Assembly (NCBI GenBank): GCA_038049695.1
Contig: CP142457.1
Coordinates: 24,132,501 to 24,196,500 of the forward strand
Origin: Cinnamomum chago
Lineage: Eukaryota > Streptophyta > Magnoliopsida > Laurales > Lauraceae
Length of the DNA stretch: 64,000 nt
Direction of reading: 5' to 3'
Both the position numbers and the translations under genes were made by a program. Below, piece by piece: positions 11,796-24,202 of this stretch (position 1 is the first letter of the stretch; every line of letters begins with the position of its first letter). The notes under the pieces are model-generated. The model saw only the letters and a list, made by a program, of their open reading frames with translations. It ran no database searches and was not told the DNA's origin.

Positions 11796-11912
11796 CCCCC
11801 CAGGGTCGCAGAGCCCCGTGACCCTGGGCCAGGCCTGCGACCCTGGGCCATGGTCGCCGAAGACCATGGGGCCGGCGACCCTGGGAGGTCCGGGGCGCCG
11901 ATTTCGCCCCGG
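11796..11912. repeat. GC-rich palindrome island in the 5' LTR
   Basis: Inverted repeats are packed together: CCCAGGGTCGC opposite GTGACCCTGGG, CCTGGGCCAGG, and CCATGGTC opposite GACCATGG. The island lies about 650 bp upstream of the TATA box, in U3. The matching island in the 3' LTR (about 32836-32957) is 23 bp longer. Confidence 0.8.
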
Positions 11913-12567
11913 GACCCCCCGTTTCGTCCGTTTTCGCGAGACGAGTTGTTCTGTCCCTGTGATTTTTCCAGATTCAGACTTTTGAGGCTCCAAATTCGCC
12001 GATATTCGCCAAGATCACAGGAATCCTTCCAAGAACTTCAAAAACTTCGTTGATCGCCAGCTGAACAACCAAAAAGTGCACTTTCTGCCCGCCCGATCGC
12101 GAAATCGACTGGACAGATGCTGCCGGCCCACTGGTATCAACCAATGTCTGAAACTACATGATCATCTGATGTTGATTTACATAAGGATCCATCGATGATC
12201 ATCGCAAAGGGAATTCCAAGAGACGCAACATGGCCCGCGACTCTTCAGCTACCAAGGTGGCCACTTAGTGCAATCAATTGGCCAGTTTATGGCAAGTTAA
12301 TGCGGTCATTAATCCATTATCTTGAACGGCCCAATCAGAAGCCTCCGTTCAGGAGTTACAAGTCCAAGCAATCATGGCATTCAAGCCATGAAACTCCTAA
12401 CATAATGGAGATTAAAGGCGATTAAATGCCCATGACTCTCCTCCGGCCAATGAAATCCAAGGGTCAGGAGTTACAAAACAAAAAGCAATTAAACTCGTAA
12501 CTCCTCCCTTAATGAACTTTATTACCATAAAGGCTCATAAATCACTCCTAAAGGCTACCAAAAGGCC

Positions 12568-12574
12568 TATAAAT
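12568..12574 (+). promoter_or_regulatory. TATA box of the Tat 5' LTR
   Basis: TATAAAT within GGCCTATAAATAGGAG is a canonical plant TATA box, conserved at 33629-33635 in the 3' LTR. Transcription of the element would begin about 30 bases downstream. Confidence 0.8.
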
Positions 12575-13421
12575 AGGAGTCCTCTCCAAGCATTCCAGAA
12601 GGGGGACACACACAGAAGGATCCGGGAAAATCGCCACAGATCCGGAAAAATCGCCAGAAAATCATTCAAAAATCCTTGGAGAAATCTCTACAACCCTGCT
12701 CCTTCAAGAAAACTCTGCTGCAACAAGTTCAACAAGGTGATTGAAGCCCCTTGGGGGGCCACCCCCCCCCCCAAAGACCACCTCTCCTTCTATCCAACAT
12801 GGCTAGATGCGGCTTTTCAGCCCGTCTACTCAGCTTTTTACCGGATATAGGACCTTATCTTGGTCCTTATCCTCTAAAAATCTGAGGTTGGAGCCAAGCC
12901 AAGAAATCAAGCACTATGTTCTCATCTGAAGGACGATGGCGGAGCCCATACATGACTCGCGACCATCGATCTGAACGAGCCCTCCCACAATCGCATGAGA
13001 AGTTAGATTCCTTTTTCTTACTTTTCTGTTGTAAATTGTATTTTTTCTAAAGAGACAAAAAATCACATCTCTTGTCTTTCATTATTGATAAGATTTGTAA
13101 ATCGCCTTTCATGGCAAAATCGCCTCCAACGGCACCAAACCGCCTTCTACGGCACAAAAACGCCTTTCACGGCATTCAAACAAAACTGTCTCTTTTATTA
13201 AAATATGTATGCAATGGAAAACTAGAAAAAAGTTTCATTTCCCTTTTTACTTGTGAAGGTGGATCTCCGGATCACCATTTCTAAATTCCAAGTATTAAAG
13301 AGAAATTGGCATACCCGTACAAAAAAACTGATGCCCGCTTTTCCTTTTTCCCTCCACCATACCCCGTCAGCCCCGGGGCGGAGGCAGCTTTGGAAAAAGA
13401 CAAAAGCCGGGACCATCAAGC

Positions 13422-13439
13422 TGGCACACCCGGTGGGAC
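13422..13439 (+). promoter_or_regulatory. Primer-binding site of the Tat element
   Basis: TGGCACACCCGGTGGGAC starts three bases after the 5' LTR end and is followed by ACTCG, as expected for a sequence complementary to the 3' end and T-arm of a tRNA. I cannot name the tRNA with confidence. The position and TGG start fit a minus-strand DNA priming site. Confidence 0.75.
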
Positions 13440-13574
13440 TCGTTCATTTGATGAACATGTGCTTAGATTCCTTTTGGCTCCTTTTTAGTTGGTGGCCTAT
13501 GTTGGATCTTGCATCTAAAAAAAAAACACATGAGATGGGATTCTTGGAAATTTCTTCTTTTAAGTTTATTTCCA

Positions 13575-14280
13575 GTCTTTCTTGTTTCTAAAAAAAAAAA
13601 TTTCTCAAAAAAATCAAAAACAAAATCTGATTTACAAAATTTTTTCAGATTTTCCTCTTTTGGGTTTAAGTTGAGAAACTTTGGTTTCTTCCTTTTCGGA
13701 CTTCGGGATCGCAGAAATGTTGAACCCATTTTCGGAATGGAACACCATTCGCTCTCTTCTATGAATCCATAAAAAAAAATCAAAAACAAAATCTGATTTA
13801 AAAAAAAAATTCAGATTTTTCTCTTTTGGGTTTAAGTTGAGAAACTTTGGTTTTTTCCTTTTCGGACTTCGGGATCGCAGAAATGTTGAACCCATTTTCG
13901 GAATGGAACATCATTCGCTCTCTTCTATGAATCCATAAAAAAAAAAAAAAAACAAAATCTGATTTACAAAATTTTTTCAGATTTTCCTCTTTCGGGTTTA
14001 AGTTGAGAAACTTTGGTTTCTTCCTTTTCGGACTTCGGGATCGCAGAAATGTTGAACCCATTTTCGGAATGGAACACCATTCGCTCTCTTCTATGAATCC
14101 ATAAAAAAAAAAAAAAACAAAATCTGATTTACAAAATTTTTTCAGATTTTCCTCTTTTGGGTTTAAGTTGAGAAACTTTGGTTTCTTCCTTTTCGGACTT
14201 CGGGATCGCAGAAATGTTGAACCCATTTTCGGAATGGAACACCATTCGCTCTCTTCTATGAATCCATAATAAAAAAAAAT
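13575..14280. repeat. 166-bp tandem repeat array in the Tat leader
   Basis: About four head-to-tail copies contain TTCCTTTTCGGACTTCGGGA followed by TCGCAGAAATGTTGAACCC and a poly-A tract. The CGGACTTCGG landmark recurs at 13697, 13863, 14029 and 14194, i.e. every 165-166 bp. Units are nearly identical, differing mainly in A-run length, so the array expanded recently. Confidence 0.9.
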
Positions 14281-14486
14281 CTTTCAAAAAAAAAGCCACT
14301 AAGGTTGCACCAATTGCGTTCTTTGACCAAAGTGGATCTAAGAAAAGCCTTGTCCAGAGTGTGGAGACAGCTAGACTGTTCTAGGCAAGGGTCCTCCAAA
14401 CGGGTTCATTAAGTAATCCTACCCTTACCTGGGGGCTGATCTATCAACTGAGGTTTCATAAGATCGAATTGGAGATCTATGTGAAC

Positions 14487-14536
<50 letters not shown>

Positions 14537-14538
<2 letters not shown>

Positions 14539-14820
14539 TCTGTCATTTTTGGATTCATATTTGAGAAATCCTGGTTCCTTCCTTTTCGGACTTCGAGATC
14601 GCAGAAATGTTGAACTCATTTTCGGATTGGAATACCATTTGCTCTCTTCTATAAAGTCCAATCTTGACACTTTCAAAAAAAAACTTCCGTCACTTTTGGA
14701 TTCATATTTGAGAAATCCTGGTTCCTTCCTTTTCGGACTTTCGAGCTCGCAGAAATGTTGAGCTCATTTTCGGATTGGAATACCATTTGCTCTCTCCTAT
14801 GAATCCAATCTTGACCTTTC
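14537..14820. repeat. Two diverged units of the leader repeat
   Basis: Landmarks at 14587 and 14734 (147-bp spacing) show two further, diverged copies of the leader repeat. They are separated from the main array by a unique stretch and a long poly-A run. They suggest an older expansion before the 166-bp homogenised block. Confidence 0.8.
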
Positions 14821-15222
14821 AAAAATCCCATCTCGTGTCCTTTCCAAGGATGCGATTTGCAACATTTGTGCCTAGCGGTGCTAGTACGCCCTTTCGGGTC
14901 TACTGTATTCGCAACCGACACATTTGTATCTCAACCTTATATCATTTTACCTTGAGTGAGCTTTGCTTCTCGGTAATTTGAATTAAGGTTCACAATTGCT
15001 TCTAGCAGTCACTGGGACGCTCATTCTGAGCTGACCCTACCTGCGTTCAGAACAATTGTGCCATCTATGGCTTTTCTGCCTTCCTCATATTGCTTGGGCT
15101 GGGCCATGTCCCCTCGGGCGACTTGAAAAGGCGAAACCATAGTATTTTCCATTTATGATCACCATATTCTTGTGATTACTAATGGATATGGTCTTGTTTC
15201 AGAAGTTTTCCAAAAACTAACA

Positions 15223-16926
15223 ATGGCAGCTTCATTAACCATCACCTTTGATGAGAACAAGTACCAGCTCATGCTCCAAGACAAACAAACCAAGCGCACT
15301 TACAAGCGCCCTGCCAGCTGCCGAAGCATCATTTCCCTCGGCAACTCAGAAGACACCGGGTCAAACTCTACTCCCCGGACCATTGTCTTCGGGTCATTGG
15401 GACCATTCCCACTACCCGCAGAAGAAACCGCATCTGCCAAGAAGCAGAGAACCGCCCCTCAACGTATCACTACAGTGATACCAAGGGCGATCATCAAGAA
15501 ACCTGAGGCCCGTAGTGCTCCTGCAAAGCCTCAACCAGCAAGAAACCAGGTCTGCTCAAAGACTTGGTCTCCAAGGCCTTCACCCAAACAGCGAAGGTCA
15601 CAAACATCAGGAAAGCCAGCATACCTGGCCCCTCTCAAGGAGAACCGGTTCTACCCTCTTGCTTACATGAAAAAGGAGAAGCCTACCCTCCGCCAAATAA
15701 AACCAACTCAGCACGAGCTGGCTTGCTCATACAAGCCCAAAATCAAATCGTGCATCGTAAGGCCTCCGCAAGAACCTGTCAAGGCCTTCACACCTGCGAG
15801 TCGACCCTTCCTCTCAACGGGAGCCGAACTCGCAAAATTCAAAGCTTCGCTGAGACAGGCAAAGGACCGCGTCCAGATCCTGTCCCTGCCCGTCTTCAAA
15901 GAAGACAAGCTTGGCTGCTGCGCACCAGGGACTACTTCCTTCATTGCTAGGGCACAGCCAGAGCTAACCAAAGCTCAAATCGCTCGTCGTATGCGTCGCC
16001 GAACGGCATATCGACAAAAGAGACTAGAGAAGCAAAGAACCCAGGATTCTGCACTTCAAGTCTCCCAAAAATGGGTCGAAAAAGAAAGACCCGACCAACT
16101 TGTTGCTGTTCATATGGTTGGAAAAACCAGAAAACGCCAGAAGTCAGCAACTAAAATCCATGTCAGACGACCGGTGACTCGCAGCGTCTCCCGGACACGA
16201 AGACATAAAGAAAACTCTCCCGCTTCTTCAAGCCAAGGACATCGGAGTGACCACTCTTCGAGCTCTTCATCTAAAAGAATGAGCTCCAGCTCAGTCACCA
16301 AGACTGTATCCTCTTTCGACTCTCGAAGAATGAACGTCTTGGTCACAAATACTGAACAACCTCCGCCGCATGATGACGTAACCGCACGCATCCAGCAGCT
16401 GGAGCAAGGGCAGCAGAGGATAGAGACTCTAATAGAGAACCTAATTCTCAATCTTCAGCGTCCACAAAACAATGAAGCTCCTCCGAGCCATCAAGGCGAC
16501 GAGGAAAATGCGGAAAACAGTGAGTCACGCGCCCTTACCAAAAAGGACGTTGACGATATCCTCGCCAAAGCAAAAGAAGAGGATACACTAAAGGAGCATG
16601 GGATCAAGCCACCATATCTCTTGTGGATGGACTCGGTCCCGTTCCCTACAAAATTCAAGCAACCTACTCTCCAAACATATACGGGGAAAGGTTCAGCCAG
16701 ACAACACGTCATCCATTTCAAGATCCTGACGGGAGCTATTGCGGATCAAGATGCCCTCAAAATCCGCCTCTTTGCAAGTACCCTAAAAGGTACGGCCTTT
16801 GATTGGTACTCCACTCTGCCGGAGGACTCCATTCAAAATTGGGCCATGATGGAGACACGCTTCCTAACCCACTTCAAAGGTGAGGATCATCCTGTTACTA
16901 TGGCTCAGCTCTGCAGCATAAAATAG
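15223..16926 (+). pseudogene. Tat gag, first part, ending at an in-frame TAG
   Basis: Gag would assemble the virus-like particle of the retrotransposon. I place the start at ATG 15223 (MAASLTITFDENKYQL), which has a good context just after a possible splice acceptor; the frame is open upstream to 15172 but without an ATG. The N-terminal 400 residues are basic, proline- and serine-rich and low in structure, with a coiled stretch (VTARIQQLEQGQQRIETLIE). The retrotransposon gag domain begins at about 16640 (LQTYTGKGSARQHVIHFKIL, TAFDWYSTLP). TAG at 16924-16926 interrupts the domain; the same frame continues for 1708 codons (16927-22050), so either translation reads through or the stop is a disabling mutation. 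Confidence 0.9.
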
Positions 16927-19900
16927 GGAGAGAATGAGTCAACATATGACTTTATTCACAAGTGGAAGGCAATGGCATACAAATGCTCCGATGTACTGCC
17001 ACAAGCATCACTGGTCGACATCTGCCGAAACAACATGAGAGCAAGAATCCGCTCCATGATCATCGGCAACAAATCAAAGAACCTGGGAGAACTCCTGGAA
17101 GCATCTATGGAAGCTGAAACGGTGATCAAAGACCTCAACAGTCAGAAATCATTAAAGAAAGAGCCGACTACCATTGCAACCTCAAAACCAAAGAAAAAGG
17201 AGGTTCTCAATGTGCAAACCAAGTCAGCTCCTCAGCAGCCAAAGAAAGATGAAAACAAAGCTACAGGTAAAAAGCCTGAACTCTCTGATGCCTTCAGAGA
17301 ACGGGTAGAAAAGAAATACCCGTTTGATGAAGACGTTGAAGAAATCTTTGGGGCACTCCTAGCAAATGGCAAACTTACATTGCCTGACCCCAAAAGACCA
17401 GGAGATGTTGGCAAAACCAACGATCCTCGGTACTGCCCATACCATCAGATGGTCTCGCATCCTCTTAATCAATGTTTTGTTGTGAGAGAGAAGATAAATG
17501 AGATGTGGAAAAACGGAGTCATTACCTTCGACAAGAACTATGGGTCTGCCTCCGTCAACATGGTGTCGTGTGGACAAAAACAAAAATCACCAAAAGAGAA
17601 GATCACTACTTCCTTCAAGGTGATAAAGATGACCCAAACGTCCCAAAAGTTGGTTCCATATCCAACATCAGACGGACAGCCCATATGGGTACACCCCGAT
17701 CTCCTAGAAGATGAAAATTGGGAGGTCGTCAAAACAAAGCCAACCGCTCAACAGCGAAGGCAATCCAGGAGACAACTCCGCAAGCTCAAACAGCAGGAGA
17801 AAGCTCCGAAAAAGCAAGAAGTCGCTGAAAAGGCAGAAACCTCCTCTACCGCTTCACTGGGGGCAACAGAAGAGTCCTCTCCTAAGGCTTCAAAGGCGGT
17901 AAGAAAATTCACTCTTGGTGATTTCATGCCACCACATCTCAAAGATGAAACTATGCAGGGGGCATCATACTCTTGCAACTCAGTGGTCGGATTCTCCATG
18001 GATGGATATGAGTCCAGTGACACCGCCAGTGACATCGATGAGTGGGAAGAATCCCTCGAAACAGGAGAATATCTCTCCGACGAGGAATGGATCCCTGAAT
18101 CTCATCTTATGCCAGTAATCTGGTATAACCCATTACAGCCGCAAGGATCCTGGTCTGATGATGAAGAAGACCAAGAGGCTGTCCAAGAAAATACTCCAGT
18201 GGAACCCAACCATGTTGAACCACAAGGAGCAGACGAAGAAGAAGATTTGGCTCCTGTGCCTGATCTCGATGAATACGCAAGGATCTTGCAGCACCTTGCT
18301 ATAGAGCAAGAACAAGGTCGCATCAATCAGCTTCGTCACAACCCAGCACCGGAAGTTCCTGAAAATCTACAGGAATCTCCTCCGGTAACCCCGGAAAACG
18401 AAGAAAGCTGTTGGATCGACGATCCTCTTACATCTGAGGACGAATCTGATTCCCAACAGTTCATCTTGGAGGCATCTTCCGTCAAAGTTACTTGCAAAGC
18501 AATAACTCAGGATGATAATTCCTCACTTTCTCAGGCTTCGTCTCCTGGAACAGTGACATCGGAACTCAAACCTCTTCCGACCGATCACCTTGAAGAAATT
18601 CCAGCCGGTGAAATCTTCTTCAGAGAAAATCCGGTCAATTGGTCCCAAATGCCCGATCTCATCGGTGATGTCTGGACCAACAAAATATTCGACAAAAAAG
18701 GAAAGTTGCTGGATGCTGTTCAGGACTTGCTCCCGGAAAATGCTCCATGCAACACAATTACTGAAGATGGCAATGCTGACACAGAGAAATCTTCAGCAAA
18801 TGAGAAGGAACAACCCCTCGATCTCGAGGGTGATCTTCTAAACAAAGACCCTTCTCCAGAAGCTCTTGAAGTTGGTAGAGGTACCCGTTCTGGCCGGGAT
18901 TACCACAAAAACTACAACCAACCTTCTGCTTCTTATGTAAATCCTTCAGGAAAACAAGTTGTAAACGCCCCTAGTGGCAAGAATAATGAAAATACAGGCC
19001 CCAAGGAGGCTTTCAAGTACGACTTGATTCAGCACTTCAAACACATACCTGCACGTCTGCACATCCTAGACTTATTACGAATGTCACCACAGACTCGTGA
19101 TAGTCTCATTTCAGAACTACAAATGCTGGATGCGGATGTCGACAAACATGCCCCACAAGTCCTACAAATTGAAATGGACCATAGGGTCAAAAAATCAAAA
19201 ACTCCCTCAAAAGGAGAAAAGAAGAAAACTGAGGGATCCTGCATCGAATGCTTCTCGGTTCAAAAAGCAGCAAGTGCAACCATCGCCTTCACCAAGGAAG
19301 ACCTCCTGCTAGGCGAGACAAAGCACAACCGACCCCTGTACTTCACCGGGTACATCAAAGAGGTACCACTAAGCAGAATCCAGATCGATCCAGGTTCTGC
19401 ACTCAACCTCATCTCCACTTCGGCACTCGAAGAACTGGGCATTCCGCCTAGCAAGATGAGCCACACGTCTGTGTCCATCTTTGGATATGATGGCAGCGCT
19501 CAAAGGCCGATCGGCAAAATCAGGTTCAAGTTGCAAATCGGTGATCTTATCTCCGAGGTCACTGTCTATGCGATAAAGACCCCTTCATGCTACAACATCC
19601 TTCTCGGACGCCCCTGGATACACGAGAATGGTGTTGTCCCTTCGACTTTACATCAGTGCATCAAGTTCGTTGGCAATGACGGCTTGATACATCGAGTGTT
19701 TGCAGACAAAAAGCCCTTCAAAGGCAAAGAAGTCTATTTCGCAGATGCTCAGATGTACAAAGATGAAAAAGAAGAAAGGGAGGAAGAAACAGCATCCTTT
19801 GCCGAAAATCTCCAGAAAGACAAAGGCAAGGCTCCTCAGCAATCACCGGAAGAAAATAAACCCTCTATCAAAACCGAAGAGAATAATCAATCTCCCTTCA

Positions 19901-22050
19901 TGGTCTCCCTCAAGTCTTCAAAGCCTCTGGTGATCACCACCAAAGCAAAGAAGACAAAACAGAGGGCTGGGGGCAAGTTTGCTGTCTCCTTCGTGTCTAT
20001 CTTGCAAGACACGGATTCGGACTCAGAGCCAGAAGACGATACATCGTCAAGCCAAGCTGATGATCAACAAGTTCAGCCCGCTCTCACTCCGATGGAGACA
20101 ACCGTTGACATAGAAGATCCGGCATCTGCTTCCTTCGTTGTTCCAGCAACATCAGCAGAAGAAAAGCCAATCTTCTTCCATAAATCGGGAGTTTCTTCAT
20201 CAAATTCTTCGCTTGAACCTTTCCAAAATGAAGGTATGCCTCAACTATCCCTGTATAGTCCAATGGCGCAAGCTATCATGAAGAAAATGGGCTACGACGC
20301 TCAGAACCCAATCGGTTTGGGAGATGGCCGTGGTATTATCACGCCATTGGAACCAACCCTGACCAAAAGTCAACTGGAAAGTTGGAAACCCCACCGCCAC
20401 ATAGAAAAGTTTTCACATGGGCTGGGGTATGATCCTGACGCCCCCTTGAGACAGTTGACACAAAGGCTGCAAAGTCATCTTGCCAACCAAGCCTCAACAT
20501 CTCATATTAATGAAGACATCGATCTCCCTGGATATCTCTTTGAAGAGTTGGTCGTCAAGGATCCAGGAAGTTCATCCAATTGGTACGATTTCTTTGATGA
20601 TGAAGAGGAATTGTTCGATAATACAAACACACGGTTCTCTGACCCAGAAGAACCACTGTCTCCAAAGGAAGTGCCCTACTTCGACCTAGTTTCAACAGGT
20701 GATTGGGACCATCTCATAGCAAATCTTGAGAAAAGTACCAATCAAGAAGACCCATGGACAAAAGCAGAGCCGTGGTCTGTAGATACCTTTGGAACTCCAG
20801 AAGGCTTTGTTGGGTTAGAAGCCTCCGAAAATATTGTGAAGGAACCACCTTCAAATCTTCCAACAGAAGATTCTGTTCAAAAGATAGACTTGGGAAAACC
20901 TGATAACTCACGTCCTGTATTCATAAGCAAGAATATAAAGGATGATGAGTTACCCGAGCATATCGCGTTTCTTCATGAGTTCGTTGATTGTTTTGCATGG
21001 TCTTACGCTGAGATGCCTGGCTTAGACCCCAAAATAGCAATCCATAAACTCAATCTTCAAAAAGATATCAAGCCTGTCAAACAAGGCCAAAGAAGGTTCC
21101 GTCCTGACGTGATGGACAAAATTGAACAAGAAGTTCAAAAACTCAAAAGCGTTGGCTTCATCCGTGAGGAACAGCATCCTGAATGGTTGGCCAACATCGT
21201 CCCCGTGACAAAGAAAAATGGGCAAATCAGGGTCTGCATTGATTACAGAGACCTGAACAATGCATGCCCAAAAGATGAATTCCCGCTCCCTATACCGGAG
21301 GTGATGATCGACAATACCTGTGGGTTCGAGCGAATGACATTCATGGATGGCTTCTCTGGCTACAATCAGATAAAGATGCATCCTGAAGATGGAAAACACA
21401 CAGCATTTCGGACCCCGTTTGGCGTGTATTGCTACACTGTCATGCCATTCGGTCTGAAGAATGCCGGCGCTACATATCAGAGGGCTATGATGAAGATATT
21501 CCAAGATATGCAGCACAAGACGGTCGAATGTTATGTCTATGATCTCGCCGTCAAAAGCAAAAGAAAAGAAGACCATCTCAAAGATCTTCGAGAAGTCTTC
21601 CTCCGACTTCGCAAACACAAACTGCGAATGAATCCCCTCAAATGCTTCTTCGGTGTTTCATCGGGTAAGTTTCTCGGATTCATAGTACGGAAAGCTGGCA
21701 TAGAGCTTGACCCCACCAAAGTCAAGGCTATCCTAGAAATGCCATCTCCAAGAACCCTAAGACAATTAAAAGGGCTCCAAGGAAGATTGGCATACATTCG
21801 GCGATTCATCTCCAACCTATCAGGAAAGTGCCGTCCATTCTCTCGGTTAATGAAGAAAGGTGTCAATTTTGTCTGGGATGCTGAATGTGAAGCCGCGTTC
21901 CAGGACATCAAGTCATACCTGACAAAACCTCCAGTGTTGGCTACCCCCACAACTGGAAAACCATTCCTCTTGTACACAAGAGCCCTTGACTGTTCTTTAG
22001 GCGCTCTACTCGCACAAAAGAATGACCAGGGAAAAGAAGCTGCTCTATAG
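16927..22050 (+). pseudogene. Tat gag end, protease, G-patch and reverse transcriptase
   Basis: It is in the same frame as gag. Order: end of the gag domain; a CHHC knuckle (CPYHQMVSHPLNQC, 17434-17475); a long acidic linker; aspartic protease with IDPGSALNLIS at about 19384-19416; a G-patch-like segment (MKKMGYDAQNPIGLGDGRG, 20278-20334); and reverse transcriptase from about 21060 (WLANIVPVTKKNGQIRVCID, FMDGFSGYNQI, MPFGLKNAGATYQ). The catalytic box, normally YVDD, reads YVYD (21532-21543), so an essential metal-binding aspartate is lost. The RNase H domain that follows is cut by a frameshift at about 22040, after LGALLAQKNDQGKEAAL. The gene is inactive in cis. Confidence 0.92.
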
Positions 22051-24202
22051 CCGCATGTTGGTAGGTGCAGAGCATCGCTACTCTCCAGTCGAAAAAGAAT
22101 GCTTGGCAGTGATGTTCGCCGTACAAAAACTGCGTCACTATCTGCTATCCAACACAGTGTACCTGATTTCGAGGATCAACCTCCTAAAGGTCCTTGTCAC
22201 AAAAGCAGGTTCTCTCAATGCCCGACTGGCAAAATGGTCCATCCTCCTGTCACAATTTGATATTAGGTATGTACCACAAAAAGCAATCAAAGGCCAAGCT
22301 CTAGCAGACTTCCTCGCGGAGCATCCATTGCCTAAAGATTCTCCACTCAGGGATGACCTCCCAGACGAATCAGTCTACAGTGTGGAGACTTCCTTATCAA
22401 ACGCTTCCTGGCACATGTACTTCGATGGCGCAACCAGGACAAATGAAAAGGGAAATCAAATATCGGGAATTGGCATTCTCTTTGTTAATCCCGACAAATA
22501 CATGATTCCACACGCATTCTCGCTACTGGAACCATGTTCAAACAATGCAGCTGAGTACCAAGCCCTAATCATAGGATTGGAACTCGCCCTTGAATCCGGC
22601 ATCACTACGCTGGAAGCTTTTGGAGACTCTCAACTGATCGTCAACCAGATGAATCAGAAATTTGAAGTCAGGAAGCCCGATCTGTTGCCTTACTACAACA
22701 AAGCACAATCGCTTCGACAAAAGTTCGACATCTGTCATATCACCCACATCCTCAGAGGTGGAAACATTCGTGCAGATGCCCTGGCTGGACTTGCTGCGTC
22801 TATGGCAATCCAAGAAGGGGAAAACATGCAAATTACAGTGTGTCAAAAAAGGATTCTCCCTCCTCTCAACACACATCAAGTAGTTGCTAAATGCCACCAA
22901 GTGGTTGGAAGTCGGATCTCCGTCCTTAAACCTCTGATCAGCGACTGGAGGGATCCGTTCATTGATTACATAATGTTCGGAATCCTACCTAAAGATCCAA
23001 AAGAACGGGTAAGCATCCAAAGACGAGCCCCAAACTTTCATTTGGATATTCCTTCAAAAATGCTGTATAGAAAATCCTACAATGGAGTACTTCTACGCTG
23101 CTTGTCACAACAAGAGGCTGAGGGAACACTCAAAGAAGTACATGCTGGTCTTTGTGGATCCCATCAGGCTGGGCCTAAGCTCTACGATCAGATAAAAAGG
23201 TTAGGTTATTATTGGCCTACCATGGTGGCTGATGCAATGCAATTTGCTAAGCGCTGCCAACAATGCCAAGTTCATGGAGATTATGTCCACATGCCTCCGG
23301 AATGGCTACATCCTACAGCAATCTCATGGCCTTTTGAAGCCTGGGGTATGGACATCATAGGTCCTATCTCCCCTCCATCGAGCAAAGGTCATCGCTTCAT
23401 CTTCGCCGCTACGGATTATTTCTCCAAGTGGTCAGAAGCATTCGCGCTTAGTGAAATGAAGACGTCATCAGTCCTTCACTTCTTGCGCACCAACATCATT
23501 TGTCGCTTCGGCATACCTAAAAGATTCGTCCATGATAACAGACCACAGTTCCGCGATCACCGATTCTACAGGTTCTGCGACAAATACAAAATCCAAAGTT
23601 GTCCTTCAACTCCGTACAATCCGACAGCGAATGGACTAGCAGAGGCCTTCAACAAGACGCTCTGCAAAATCCTCAAGAAAATGGTCTCTAGTCACAAAAG
23701 AGAATGGGGCGACAAACTGCCTGAAGCTTTGTGGGCCTATCGAACCACCGTTCGAGGACCAACCCATAGCACACCATTCTCCTTGGTCTATGGATGCGAA
23801 GCTGTTGTCCCTTTGGAGGTTCAAATTCCTTCCTTAAGGGTATCTCTACAAAATAACATGACGCAAGAAAGCAATGTCAAATTGAGACTCCAAGAGCTGG
23901 ATAACCTCGATGAGAGACGGCTCGAAGCTCTACAAAGCATTGAACTCTACCAAGCACGCATGGCAGGATCTTTTGACAAGAAGGTCAGGCAACGCGCCTA
24001 CAAAAAGGAAGACTTGGTTCTTACAGTAAAAAGACCAATGGTTTTTGCCAACAAATCCAAAGGCAAATTTGAACCAAAATGGGAGGGACCTTTCGTCATC
24101 GACAAAGTCTTCTCCAACGGCGCATACGCTCTTCTAAACATGGAGGGTGACAGATGTATGATGCCCATCAATGCGAAGTTCTTGAAGCGGTACTACCCTT
24201 GA
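22051..24202 (+). pseudogene. Tat RNase H, archaeal-type RNase H and integrase (shifted frame)
   Basis: After a small deletion near 22040-22050 the frame moves by one and pol continues. The end of the retroviral-type RNase H (RMLVGAEHRYSPVEKECLAV) is followed by a second RNase H of archaeal type with DGA, AAEYQAL, FGDSQL and RADALAGLA (about 22420-22800), the hallmark of the Tat lineage. Integrase follows: an HHCC zinc region (H...H...CQQC, about 23140-23270), then the core with WGMDIIGP, HDNRPQF and NGLAEAFNK, so the D, D and E residues are kept although DNG is DNR. It ends with FEPKWEGPFVI and a stop at 24200-24202. This half has no stop of its own. Confidence 0.92.

Larger units (their letters stand above)
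10778..13418 (+). repeat. 5' LTR of the Tat element
   Basis: It is 2641 bp, TGTTGACACC ... GGGACCATCA. A strong TATA box (CTATAAATAGG) lies at 12568-12574 and a palindromic GC island at 11796-11912. Compared with the 3' LTR I count about 13 substitutions, one base less in the 3' copy's C-run near 12771 and a 23-bp indel inside the palindromic island. Diverged internal repeats (paragraphs beginning CATCGTTTGACC and ATTTGCATGAC) recur at about 11250-11580. Confidence 0.95.
13440..15222 (+). other. Long untranslated leader of the Tat element
   Basis: This is non-coding DNA between the primer-binding site and the gag ATG. It contains the tandem repeats described separately, a long poly-A run (14491-14536) and a possible 3' splice site (TTTCAG at about 15196-15201) just before gag, where Tat and Ogre elements can have a leader intron. 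Minus-strand open frames here are by-products of the repeats. Confidence 0.65.

Noticed and set aside
10800..12053. Open frames inside the Tat LTRs on both strands (repeated at 31613-33114)
   Set aside because: They lie within LTRs, overlap each other on both strands and show no family resemblance.
13463..14226. Minus-strand open frames with repeated SRSPKRKKPKFLNLNPKE-type peptides
   Set aside because: They follow the 166-bp DNA repeat exactly, end in poly-A/T tracts and have no start context or domain; they are a by-product of the tandem array.
21022..21977. Minus-strand open frames opposite the reverse transcriptase
   Set aside because: Mirror frames of a conserved coding region; no independent signature.
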